Part shown: in pieces, positions 16,559 to 22,943 of the stretch
Position numbering within the stretch: the stretch's first letter is position 1
Layout of the letters: each line of letters opens with the position of its first letter
Assembly: GCA_958429225.1 (NCBI GenBank)
Contig: CAUAJB010000020.1
Location: 1 to 29,218 of the forward strand
DNA length: 29,218 nt
Direction: 5' to 3'
Source: an uncultured Collinsella sp.
Lineage (GTDB): Bacteria > Actinomycetota > Coriobacteriia > Coriobacteriales > Coriobacteriaceae
Notes under the pieces: generated by a model
Databases searched by the model: none
What the model was told of the DNA's origin: nothing
Seen by the model: the letters and a program-made list of their open reading frames with translations, nothing else
Position numbers and translations under genes: made by a program

Positions 16559-18683
16559 GCGTTTCTGGTCTAGACGCGTTTTGACGCGCCGTCCGAGCTG
16601 CCATCGCAAGCGAGGCGGCTTTATGGGCCGCGCCGGTATCGACCTGTTTATCGAAGACGGTGCCTACACCACGCTTTCTTCTGCCGTGGTCATCCTAGTG
16701 GTGCTCACGTTGTTGTTTTCGTCGACCGCGGCGATATGGAGCATGTCGCGTGCCGGGGATACCCAGGTGGCGGCCGATAGCGGCGCGTTGGCGGGTGCCA
16801 ACGTGGTGTCGTCCTATCACACGGCTGCCACGGTGGTTGATGCGAGCATCTTGAGTCTGGGGCTAGCGGGGTTTGCCACAATCGGGACGGGCCTGGTTGC
16901 CATTCTCATCCCAGGTGCCGAACCAGTTGCCGGCAATATGGTCGACACCGGGATTGAGATCATTAAAACGCGCAATAAGTTTGCCAAAAGCGCATCGGAA
17001 GGCTTGCAGAAAATCGAGACGGCTCTGCCGTATCTGATTGCCGCGCGTGCCACGCAGGCGGTATCGGCGCAGGATACCGATAGTGTGGCCTATACCGGTA
17101 CGGCGCTTGCCGTGCCCAGGACATCCGAGTCGGACTTTGCTGCGCTCAAAGGGTCAGAGATCTCGACCGATACCATTAAAGACACATCAGATGATTTAGA
17201 GCGTGCGGCCGAGGAGTTGCGGAAGGCTTCTGAGGACACGGCGAAGGCTAAAGAGCGCGCTTGGCTGGCGGATTGTGGCGGGTCGGACGAGAGTTCGATT
17301 GGCAAGTACTCGTGTATGTGGGAGCGTGCGAAAAAACTAGCAGAACTATCTGACAGTCAGAACCGTCATGAAAAGTCGAGCATCACATGGGAGCCGCAAA
17401 TAGCGCTCGATCGCGCGAAAATCTATTACCGGCAGCGCTTGGCGAATGAAAAACCTCAGGGATCGAGCGTCGAGATGAAGGCGGAGTCGGCGGCGCGCAA
17501 GGCGTTTTACACCTATGCGAGTACAGAGGTCAATCGTGCATATGTAACCGAGGACGGAGATGAAGTTACTTCCCATATCCCGCTGTTGCCGCGCAACGCT
17601 GACGAGGTGCGAGCGACGGAACTCTATACCGATGCGGCGTGGCCAACCAGCGCCATCGATGGCAAGACGTATCTGCATTACGGAACGAGTTGCCCCAACT
17701 ATAAGAAGGGGTCGCCAGGCGGGTTAGCCTCGGTTGCTGATTATGACGGACAGGACAGATGCAACAGATGCCATTTTGGCGTTTCGTCGCTCGGTGCCGT
17801 TGCAGCGCCTTCGACTTCTATCGAAAACGGCTTTGAGTACCACTTCGATAAGTTCAAAGAGGCCCTGGAAGACTACGTCGAATGCCGCAACAAAGAGCTC
17901 GAGCTCGAGCGTCAGACCGAGGATGAGGCCGACCGTGCGGGCAATGCGTTTGACCAGGCCATCAAGGAGCTTTCCGGCGAGCGCCCGCGTATCGCCCCGC
18001 CCGGTCGCAACGGCGTGGTTGCCCTTGCGGTTTCGGGTGCCATCTCGAGCCCCGATGAGCTCAACTCTTCGTTTAACACGGCAGTCAGGCTTGGCGATCG
18101 CGGTGCTATCTCTGCCGCGGTGCTGGCGCCCGATGAGGCGGCGGCGCAAAACAACGTGCTTTCGCGATTTTTCTCGACATTGAAGGAACGCTCGGGCGGC
18201 GTTGCCGGCGTGCTCGACGGCGTCATGGATGTTTGGGGACGGCTGCTCGTAGGATACGGTGATATCCAAGGTTCGGCCGACGAACTTATGGACGAGATGA
18301 TTAAAGGCCTAGGAGGGGGCAGCGGCGCGTTGGGCTCCATCGCATCGTGGCTCGGCGATACCGTTTCGGCGTCCGTGGCGGCGCTGGGTTTGGAACCGTG
18401 CGACTTGCGCCTGCGAAAGCCGGTGCTGACCGATTCTGCCAACGTCATTAAGAGCCCGGGGTCTGACATTGCGGGTCTCTCTCAAGCGCAAGACAAACTG
18501 CGAAGTATTCCGTTGGGCGTGACCGATCCCAAGGCGCTTTGCGAGGCGTTGGAATATCAAGTCGAACGCACCATTAGCGGTACGGTGTTCACACTTGCGG
18601 AGATTCCTCTGCCCGGCGGCGGCTCCATCCCGCTCACCGTCGATGTCGCCACGCTGGTTGGCGCTCTGGGCGGTGGGTCGTAA
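16530..18683 (+). CDS. TadG-like pilus-associated protein
   Basis: 717-residue protein with the layout of actinobacterial TadG/TadE-G-like proteins. A basic N-terminus precedes a conserved DGAYTTLSSA segment and a membrane helix (about 51-70). ADSGALAGANVVSSY follows, the typical Asp-Ser-Gly-Ala-Leu-Ala-Gly-Ala TadG signature. A second hydrophobic stretch is at 108-129. A large extracytoplasmic region carries coiled-coil-like Glu/Ala segments (about 225-255 and 445-485) and a Cys cluster (C388, C411, C414). GGAGGG is five bases upstream of the ATG. Local codon use is slightly more AT-rich in 17200-17800 than in flanking genes. The function is probably pilus anchoring or adhesion; this is inferred. 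Confidence 0.7.
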   Translation: MIRGLLHGIKRFWSRRVLTRRPSCHRKRGGFMGRAGIDLFIEDGAYTTLSSAVVILVVLTLLFSSTAAIWSMSRAGDTQVAADSGALAGANVVSSYHTAATVVDASILSLGLAGFATIGTGLVAILIPGAEPVAGNMVDTGIEIIKTRNKFAKSASEGLQKIETALPYLIAARATQAVSAQDTDSVAYTGTALAVPRTSESDFAALKGSEISTDTIKDTSDDLERAAEELRKASEDTAKAKERAWLADCGGSDESSIGKYSCMWERAKKLAELSDSQNRHEKSSITWEPQIALDRAKIYYRQRLANEKPQGSSVEMKAESAARKAFYTYASTEVNRAYVTEDGDEVTSHIPLLPRNADEVRATELYTDAAWPTSAIDGKTYLHYGTSCPNYKKGSPGGLASVADYDGQDRCNRCHFGVSSLGAVAAPSTSIENGFEYHFDKFKEALEDYVECRNKELELERQTEDEADRAGNAFDQAIKELSGERPRIAPPGRNGVVALAVSGAISSPDELNSSFNTAVRLGDRGAISAAVLAPDEAAAQNNVLSRFFSTLKERSGGVAGVLDGVMDVWGRLLVGYGDIQGSADELMDEMIKGLGGGSGALGSIASWLGDTVSASVAALGLEPCDLRLRKPVLTDSANVIKSPGSDIAGLSQAQDKLRSIPLGVTDPKALCEALEYQVERTISGTVFTLAEIPLPGGGSIPLTVDVATLVGALGGGS

Positions 18684-19159
18684 TGAGTATCCGCATGCGT
18701 CTGCGCGAGGAGCGCGCCCAAGCGACGGTGGAGATGGCAGTGGTTACGCCCGTTTTGCTGGTGCTGGCACTCGTCGTGTACAACGTCATGATCTTTGCCG
18801 GCGCTGTCGCGCGCTTCGACCGCGTGGTGCCCGACATCGTGCTAGCGCATGCCGTGGCGTCGGAGGGGGAGGGCGACGAAAGCTCTGCCGATGCCTCGGC
18901 GACGGTCCAGACTCAAATTCTGAATGCCATGGAAGGCTATGACTTGCAGATCGAAGTGTCGAGCGAGCAAGGCGCGAAGGCATCAGATGGTGGCCTGCTC
19001 TCCCTATCCGGTACGTTTAGGACCTACACCTGCACCATGCACTATGAGCCGTGGCCGACTTCTCTCAGCATCGCTGGCGTTTTGCTGGGGGCGCCGACAA
19101 CGTTGTCGCACGAGCGCGCGGTGACGGTCGATCCATGGCATCCGGGGGTGGTCATGTGA
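18683..19159 (+). CDS. TadE-like pseudopilin
   Basis: 158-residue TadE family protein: LREERAQATVEMAVVTP followed by a membrane helix (residues 17-38) and an extracytoplasmic domain. Cleavage Ala12/Gln13 gives Glu17 at +5. The ATG overlaps the upstream TAA stop (TAATG), so it is coupled to the TadG-like gene. It pairs naturally with the earlier TadE-like protein as a second minor pseudopilin. Confidence 0.78.
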   Translation: MSIRMRLREERAQATVEMAVVTPVLLVLALVVYNVMIFAGAVARFDRVVPDIVLAHAVASEGEGDESSADASATVQTQILNAMEGYDLQIEVSSEQGAKASDGGLLSLSGTFRTYTCTMHYEPWPTSLSIAGVLLGAPTTLSHERAVTVDPWHPGVVM

Positions 19160-19515
19160 CCGCGGTCTCGTCCTACATCGCCTACGCGCGGGCACTCAAT
19201 AGGCTGGGTTGGACGCCGGCCGAGTTTGTGGTGGCGGAGTCGTTTGTCGTGCGCCTGCGCGGCATGCTGGGACGGCGTCCGGTTGCCGCCAACGGCCTGT
19301 CGCTCGTCATGGCGTTTCCACGCTGCTCTTCGGTCCATACGTGTTTTATGGCCTATCCCATCGACATCGCCTTCATCGATCGCGACGGCAATATCCTCGC
19401 GCGCTACGAAAACGTACGTCCCTGGTGTATGTGCTCCTGCCCCGGCGCCTGGGCCGTACTAGAGCGTCCTTCAATCATTGTTTCGACCCCTGCTCTCCAA
19501 CGCGTGCCGGCTTAA
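19156..19515 (+). CDS. DUF192-family protein at the end of the tad operon
   Basis: 119-residue protein with the DUF192 pattern: FVVRLRGMLGRRP, then SSVHTCFMAYPIDIAFIDRDGNIL and a C-terminal G-x-WAVLE segment (CPGAWAVLERP). The family is of unknown function. The GTG start overlaps the tadE stop (GTGA), with GGGGGTGG just upstream, so it is co-translated with the pilus genes. No signal peptide is visible, unlike many family members. Extra Cys residues (WCMCSCPGAW) are noteworthy. Confidence 0.72.
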   Translation: MTAVSSYIAYARALNRLGWTPAEFVVAESFVVRLRGMLGRRPVAANGLSLVMAFPRCSSVHTCFMAYPIDIAFIDRDGNILARYENVRPWCMCSCPGAWAVLERPSIIVSTPALQRVPA

Positions 19516-19533
19516 GAATTGGCGACAGTGGAC

Positions 19534-19548
19534 TTTCGTCATACGAAA
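19534..19548. promoter_or_regulatory. Palindromic operator candidate of the toxin-antitoxin pair
   Basis: TTTCGT-CAT-ACGAAA is a perfect 6+3+6 palindrome 26 bases before the toxin start. TTGGCG (19519-19524) and TACGAA (19542-19547, 17-base spacing) make a weak promoter overlapping it. That is the position expected of an operator bound by an RHH antitoxin. Confidence 0.4.
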
Positions 19549-19573
19549 TTGGGTAAGATGGAGGAGAAGATGC

Positions 19574-19840
19574 ATGGATGTTGAGATCCATCCCAACGCT
19601 AAAAAGCACCTGACGGAAAAGCAGGTGCTTAGCGCTTGGCTTGCGGTTACTGAGTGCATTCGTCGCGAGTCGAAGGACGAGCCGCCGAGATGGCTTGCGA
19701 TTGGATGGCTCCCAGACGGACGAAGCGTGGAGCTTGTCGCGGTCGAGCTTGTCCGTGGGTGGCTTATCATTCATGCCTTGTCTCCAGTCCAGAAGAAATT
19801 TTGGCAGGAGATTGAACAGGCTCGGCAAAGGGGTCGATGA
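19574..19840 (+). CDS. BrnT/RelE-like toxin component, putative
   Basis: 88-residue protein whose core, RWLAIGWLPDGRSVELVAV followed by WLIIHALSPVQKKFWQEI, has the beta-strand/IIHA pattern of BrnT and related RelE-fold ribonuclease toxins. GGAGGAG (19560-19566) is seven bases upstream of the ATG at 19574. It lies first in a two-gene unit, overlapping the RHH gene by four bases, as in brnTA and higBA systems. Toxicity is inferred from layout and fold pattern only. Confidence 0.6.
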   Translation: MDVEIHPNAKKHLTEKQVLSAWLAVTECIRRESKDEPPRWLAIGWLPDGRSVELVAVELVRGWLIIHALSPVQKKFWQEIEQARQRGR

Positions 19841-20124
19841 TGGGCAAGACGTATACGGCCGCTAATGGTCAGGTTGTAACGGATGAAATGATTGACGCGT
19901 GGTGCGAGTCGTACGAGCGCGGAGAGTTTCCGGATGGCGAACACACCGTTGGTGGGATCGTGCATGGACGGCCCCCGCTCTCAGGTGAGGGGACGGCAAC
20001 GCTGTCGGTCAAGATTCCTCTGGGAATGAAGGAGGCCATTCGTCGACGGGCGGCTGCCGAGGGGATGACGCCAAGTGAGTTTGCCCGTGCGGCTCTGAGT
20101 GAAAAACTTCTTGCTGCCGGCTGA
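19837..20124 (+). CDS. RHH antitoxin-like protein
   Basis: 95-residue partner of the preceding toxin. An N-terminal ~50-residue segment (toxin-binding in such systems; YTAANGQVVTDEMID, ERGEFPDGEH) is followed by a C-terminal ribbon-helix-helix: strand ATLSVKIPLG and helices MKEAIRRRAAAEGMT and SEFARAALSEKLL. Two adjacent in-frame ATGs exist; the one at 19840 has AAAGGGG six bases upstream, the one at 19837 three. It overlaps the toxin stop. It is likely to repress its own promoter at 19534-19548. The order of domains (RHH at the C-terminus) is less usual than in CopG-type antitoxins. Confidence 0.65.
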   Translation: MMGKTYTAANGQVVTDEMIDAWCESYERGEFPDGEHTVGGIVHGRPPLSGEGTATLSVKIPLGMKEAIRRRAAAEGMTPSEFARAALSEKLLAAG

Positions 20125-20187
20125 TGCCTCTGACGTGCCGATTTATAGAACCGAGGCTGTGCTCAAAAACTTTTTTAAAATTCTCGG

Positions 20188-20215
20188 TTGACCGGAACGC
20201 GTCCTTGGTTATACT
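20188..20215 (+). promoter_or_regulatory. tRNA-Phe promoter
   Basis: TTGACC (20188-20193), a 16-base spacer and TATACT (20210-20215). Transcription would start near 20222, at the base of a small perfect hairpin (GCCTTG-AAA-CAAGGC, 20222-20236) in the pre-tRNA leader. The rest of 20125-20247 holds only AT-rich sequence. Confidence 0.75.
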
Positions 20216-20247
20216 AATCAAGCCTTGAAACAAGGCACACCTCAAAT

Positions 20248-20302
<55 letters not shown>

Positions 20303-20320
<18 letters not shown>

Positions 20321-20366
20321 CCTTGAATTGACTAGGACCTCTGCAAAGGGGTCCTTTTCTTTTATG
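20303..20366 (+). repeat. 64-bp direct repeat, copy 1 (tRNA-Phe 3' end plus terminator)
   Basis: This begins in the T loop of tRNA-Phe, runs through the acceptor strand and includes a terminator: stem 20334-20339/20350-20355, then TTTTCTTTT. It is identical base for base to 20489-20552. The flanking bases differ on both sides, so the repeat boundaries are sharp. Confidence 0.95.
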
Positions 20367-20488
20367 AAGCTCCCACATGGAATCGAACCCCGTGAGGGCG
20401 CGGAGCTGAGTAAACGCGTAAGCGTTTGCCAGCGCAGCTCGCAAGGCGCGTAAGCGCCGCAGCGGTCCGTCCGCGCAGCGCGCGGACG
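20367..20488. mobile_element. 122-bp palindrome-rich insert between tRNA-Phe 3'-end repeats
   Basis: It starts with an inverted T-loop copy: 20379-20391 is the reverse complement of 20297-20309 in the tRNA. Nested hairpins follow: GAGCTG/CAGCTC (20403-20408/20435-20440) around AAACGC-GTAA-GCGTTT, then GGCGC-GTAA-GCGCC, then GTCCGCGC-AGC-GCGCGGAC. It ends in CGCGGACG at the second repeat. The same plan occurs after tRNA-Leu. There is no ORF. Reading it as a tiny non-autonomous tRNA-integrating element is inference. Confidence 0.5.
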
Positions 20489-20552
20489 CGATTCCCTTCC
20501 CCGCCACCTTGAATTGACTAGGACCTCTGCAAAGGGGTCCTTTTCTTTTATG
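20489..20552 (+). repeat. 64-bp direct repeat, copy 2 (tRNA-Phe 3' fragment plus terminator)
   Basis: An exact copy of 20303-20366 lying 186 bases downstream: a tRNA fragment from T loop to acceptor end, followed by a second terminator (stem 20520-20525/20536-20541). It lacks the 5' part of the tRNA and cannot encode one. Confidence 0.95.
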
Positions 20553-20561
20553 TAGGGTTCT

Positions 20562-20734
20562 GCGGAAACTGCGTCCCAGAATAAGGGCTCAGAACGGGAC
20601 ACACTTTCCGCTTCGGGCCTGTTTGGGAAAGCGCGACCCGGAATGACGCGAAATTGCGGGTCGCGCTTTCCGGTTGGGCCTGCTAGCGGAAACTGCGTCC
20701 CATTATTGAGCGATAGAACGGGACGCGCTTTCCG
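20562..20734. repeat. Array of three related ~50-bp palindromes
   Basis: Three hairpins with the theme GGAAA-x-GCG-x-CCC ... GGG-x-CGC-x-TTTCC lie at 20562-20611, 20626-20671 and 20686-20734. The middle one is a perfect 15-bp stem (20626-20640/20657-20671). The outer two share the 16-base left arm GCGGAAACTGCGTCCC and have internal mismatches. Loops of 15-18 bases differ in sequence. No T-runs follow, so these are not standard terminators; they look like REP-type extragenic palindromes. Confidence 0.75.
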
Positions 20735-20927
20735 GTGCCTGCCTCAGGCGCGCGTACACACCTCGTCGCACCATCCCGAGCTCGTCTGCTCCCAGACATT
20801 CCTCCCGCTTTTGCACCACTTTGCAGACCGTTCGGTCGCCTGTCCGCACACGCGGGTATACTCAAAACAATACTTATCCTACGCAATACGATGCGGGTTC
20901 GACCTGCATGATCCGAAGGGGGCAGTG
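20735..20927 (+). promoter_or_regulatory. Upstream region and promoter of the GH5-like gene
   Basis: This is the remaining part of the 375-base gap after the tRNA module. An extended -10, GGGTATACT (TATACT at 20857-20862), lacks a good -35, so the start is near 20869 and the leader about 59 nt. I see no gene or further repeat in 20735-20850. Confidence 0.4.
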
Positions 20928-21989
20928 ATGGAGAGGATACTCGGCGTTAATCTCTCTGGCTGGTTTATTCCCGAGCCTTGGGTGACCCCGTCGCTGTACG
21001 CGGCGACCGGTGCATCCAACGCAGCCGAGCTGCAGGAGGCCATGGGCACCGCCGCCTATAACGAGCGCATGCGCCGTCATTACGAGACGTTTGTGAGCGA
21101 GGACGATTTCCGCCGCATGGCGCAGATTGGCCTCAATGCCGTGCGTCTGCCGGTACCCTGGTATGCCTTTGGCTCGCAGGAGTCCGATGCGTCCTACATC
21201 TCGGTTGTCGACTACATCGACCGTGCAATTGAGTGGGCTGCCAAGTACGACATCCGCGTGCTGCTCGATCTGGCAACTGTGCCCGGTGGCCAGGGCGATT
21301 CCAACGATTCGCCCGCCACGCCAGAGGCTGTTGCCGAGTGGCATTCGTCCACCAACGGTCGTCATGTCGCACTCGACGTGCTCGAGCGCTTGGCCGATCG
21401 CTACGGCGAGGCCGAGAGCCTGCTGGGTATTGAGCTGCTGGATACGCCGCAGATGAGTGTCCGCAAGAGCCTCTTCACCATGACGGATGGCATTCCGGCG
21501 CACTACCTGCGCAACTTCTATCGCGACGCCTATGAGCTCGTCCGTTCGTATATGCCCGAGGATAAGATCGTCGTCTTCTCGTCGTCGGGGCATCCCAGCG
21601 AGTGGAAGCATTTTATGCGCGGCGCCAAGTACAAGAACGTCTACATGGACCTTCACCTGTACCATTACCGCGACGAGCATGCGCTCGACATCACGAGCCC
21701 TCGCGGGCTGACGACGGCGATTTCGCGTAACAAGCGCGAGCTTAAAGAAGCGATTTCGACTGGGTTCCCCGTGCTGGTGGGCGAATGGTCGGGCGCGGCG
21801 ATCTTTGCCAACTCGTCGGTTACGCCCGAGGGCCGCAATGCCTACGAGCGCGTGTTTATCGCCAATCAGCTGGCTTCGTTTGCGCCGGCTGCCGGTTGGT
21901 TCTTCCAAACGTGGAAGACCGAGAAGCGCATTGCAGCATGGGACGCCCGCGCGGCGCTCGGTACGCTCGAGCGCGGCATGATTGAATAG
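20928..21989 (+). CDS. Glycoside hydrolase family 5-like protein with degenerate active site
   Basis: 353-residue TIM-barrel protein resembling the exo-1,3-beta-glucanase branch of GH5. GVNLSGWFIPEPWVTPSLY at the N-terminus matches that group's GVNLGGW..EPWITPS. NAVRLPVPWYAF and MDLHLYHYRDEHAL are also conserved, and the nucleophile Glu286 is present in LVGEWSG. The acid/base motif (normally Asn-Glu-Pro) reads Asp172-Thr173-Pro174, and the DLHxAP loop reads DLATVP. It therefore lacks the catalytic acid and a conserved His. No signal peptide is seen, so it is cytoplasmic. The ATG at 20928 has GAAGGGGG five bases upstream. It may be an inactive, binding or altered-mechanism homologue. It ends six bases before rsmI. 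Confidence 0.8.
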   Translation: MERILGVNLSGWFIPEPWVTPSLYAATGASNAAELQEAMGTAAYNERMRRHYETFVSEDDFRRMAQIGLNAVRLPVPWYAFGSQESDASYISVVDYIDRAIEWAAKYDIRVLLDLATVPGGQGDSNDSPATPEAVAEWHSSTNGRHVALDVLERLADRYGEAESLLGIELLDTPQMSVRKSLFTMTDGIPAHYLRNFYRDAYELVRSYMPEDKIVVFSSSGHPSEWKHFMRGAKYKNVYMDLHLYHYRDEHALDITSPRGLTTAISRNKRELKEAISTGFPVLVGEWSGAAIFANSSVTPEGRNAYERVFIANQLASFAPAAGWFFQTWKTEKRIAAWDARAALGTLERGMIE

Positions 21990-21995
21990 GTTGAT

Positions 21996-22874
21996 ATGAC
22001 GCAAAACAGCGCCCATACGGGCAAACTCTATGTGGTCGGCACGCCCATCGGCAACCTGGGCGACCTGTCCCCGCGCGTTGGCGAGACCTTTGCCGCTGCC
22101 GATGTCATCTGCTGCGAAGACACGCGCGTGACGTCAAAGCTGCTGATGCACCTGGGCATTTCCAAGCCGCTTGTCCGTTGCGACGAGAATGTGATCGCCA
22201 GCCGCGCCGCCGGCCTGGTCGACCGTCTGCTGACGGGGGAGACCCTCGCCTTTGCCTCGGACGCCGGCATGCCGAGCGTGTCCGATCCCGGCCAGGCGCT
22301 GGTCGAGGCGGCGCGTGAGGCCGATGTGCCCGTCGAAGTTATTCCCGGGCCCTCTGCTTGCGTCACGGCGCTCGTTTCGTCCGGCATTTCCTGCGAGCAT
22401 TTTTTCTTCGAGGGCTTTTTGGGTCGAAAGCACGGCGACCGTGTGCGCCGTTTGCAGCGCCTTGCCGTGGTGCCCGGCGCGCTCATCTTCTACGAGTCTC
22501 CACATCGCATCGTGGCGACGCTCGAGGCCGTGGTGGAGGTCTTTCCCCAGCGTGAGGTTGCCGTCTGCCGCGAGCTCACCAAGCTGCACGAGGAAGTCTT
22601 GCGCGGGCCCGCCGCCCAGCTCGCCGAGGAGCTGCGTGCTCGCGGCGAGGTAAAGGGCGAGATTGCGCTGGTCATCGCGCCGCCGAGCGAGGACGAGGAG
22701 GCCGGTATCGTGCCGGTTGGCGCAGCGGCAGCGGATCCCGACGAGGCCCTGCGCGAGGATATCCGCGCCGCGCTCGAGGAGGGAGAGCCCGCCTCTGCGG
22801 TGGCCAAGCGCCTGTCTCAGAAGTATTCGCGCCGCAAGCGCGATGTCTATGCCATGGTGCTCGATATGCAATAG
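21996..22874 (+). CDS. rsmI: 16S rRNA (cytidine(1402)-2'-O)-methyltransferase RsmI
   Basis: Tetrapyrrole-methylase-fold enzyme that 2'-O-methylates C1402 in the 30S decoding centre using S-adenosylmethionine. The 292-residue protein shows the family signatures VVGTPIGNLGDLSPR, CEDTRVTSKLL, FASDAGMPSVSDPG, VIPGPSACVTAL and FYESPHRI, plus the RsmI-specific C-terminal helical tail (KRLSQKYSRRKRDVY). It sits six bases after the GH5-like gene, suggesting co-transcription, and upstream of metG and rsmA in a translation-related cluster. Confidence 0.95.
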   Translation: MTQNSAHTGKLYVVGTPIGNLGDLSPRVGETFAAADVICCEDTRVTSKLLMHLGISKPLVRCDENVIASRAAGLVDRLLTGETLAFASDAGMPSVSDPGQALVEAAREADVPVEVIPGPSACVTALVSSGISCEHFFFEGFLGRKHGDRVRRLQRLAVVPGALIFYESPHRIVATLEAVVEVFPQREVAVCRELTKLHEEVLRGPAAQLAEELRARGEVKGEIALVIAPPSEDEEAGIVPVGAAAADPDEALREDIRAALEEGEPASAVAKRLSQKYSRRKRDVYAMVLDMQ

Positions 22875-22898
22875 ATGGAGGATATCCAGCCCTTGCGC

Positions 22899-22904
22899 TA
22901 GAAT
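22899..22904 (+). promoter_or_regulatory. Candidate -10 of metG
   Basis: TAGAAT in the 69-base gap between rsmI and metG, about 40 bases before the metG ATG. No good -35 is seen (the expected position is inside the end of rsmI), so metG may instead be read through from rsmI. Confidence 0.35.
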
Positions 22905-22943
22905 CATCCCCTGTATGCAACGTTTTTCTGGAGGACAAACCCC

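Noticed and set aside
20489..20505. Second complete tRNA-Phe gene
   Set aside because: Only the T-loop-to-acceptor part is present; D arm and anticodon arm are absent.
20562..20734. CRISPR array
   Set aside because: The repeats are self-complementary hairpins of unequal sequence with no uniform spacers, and no cas genes are near.
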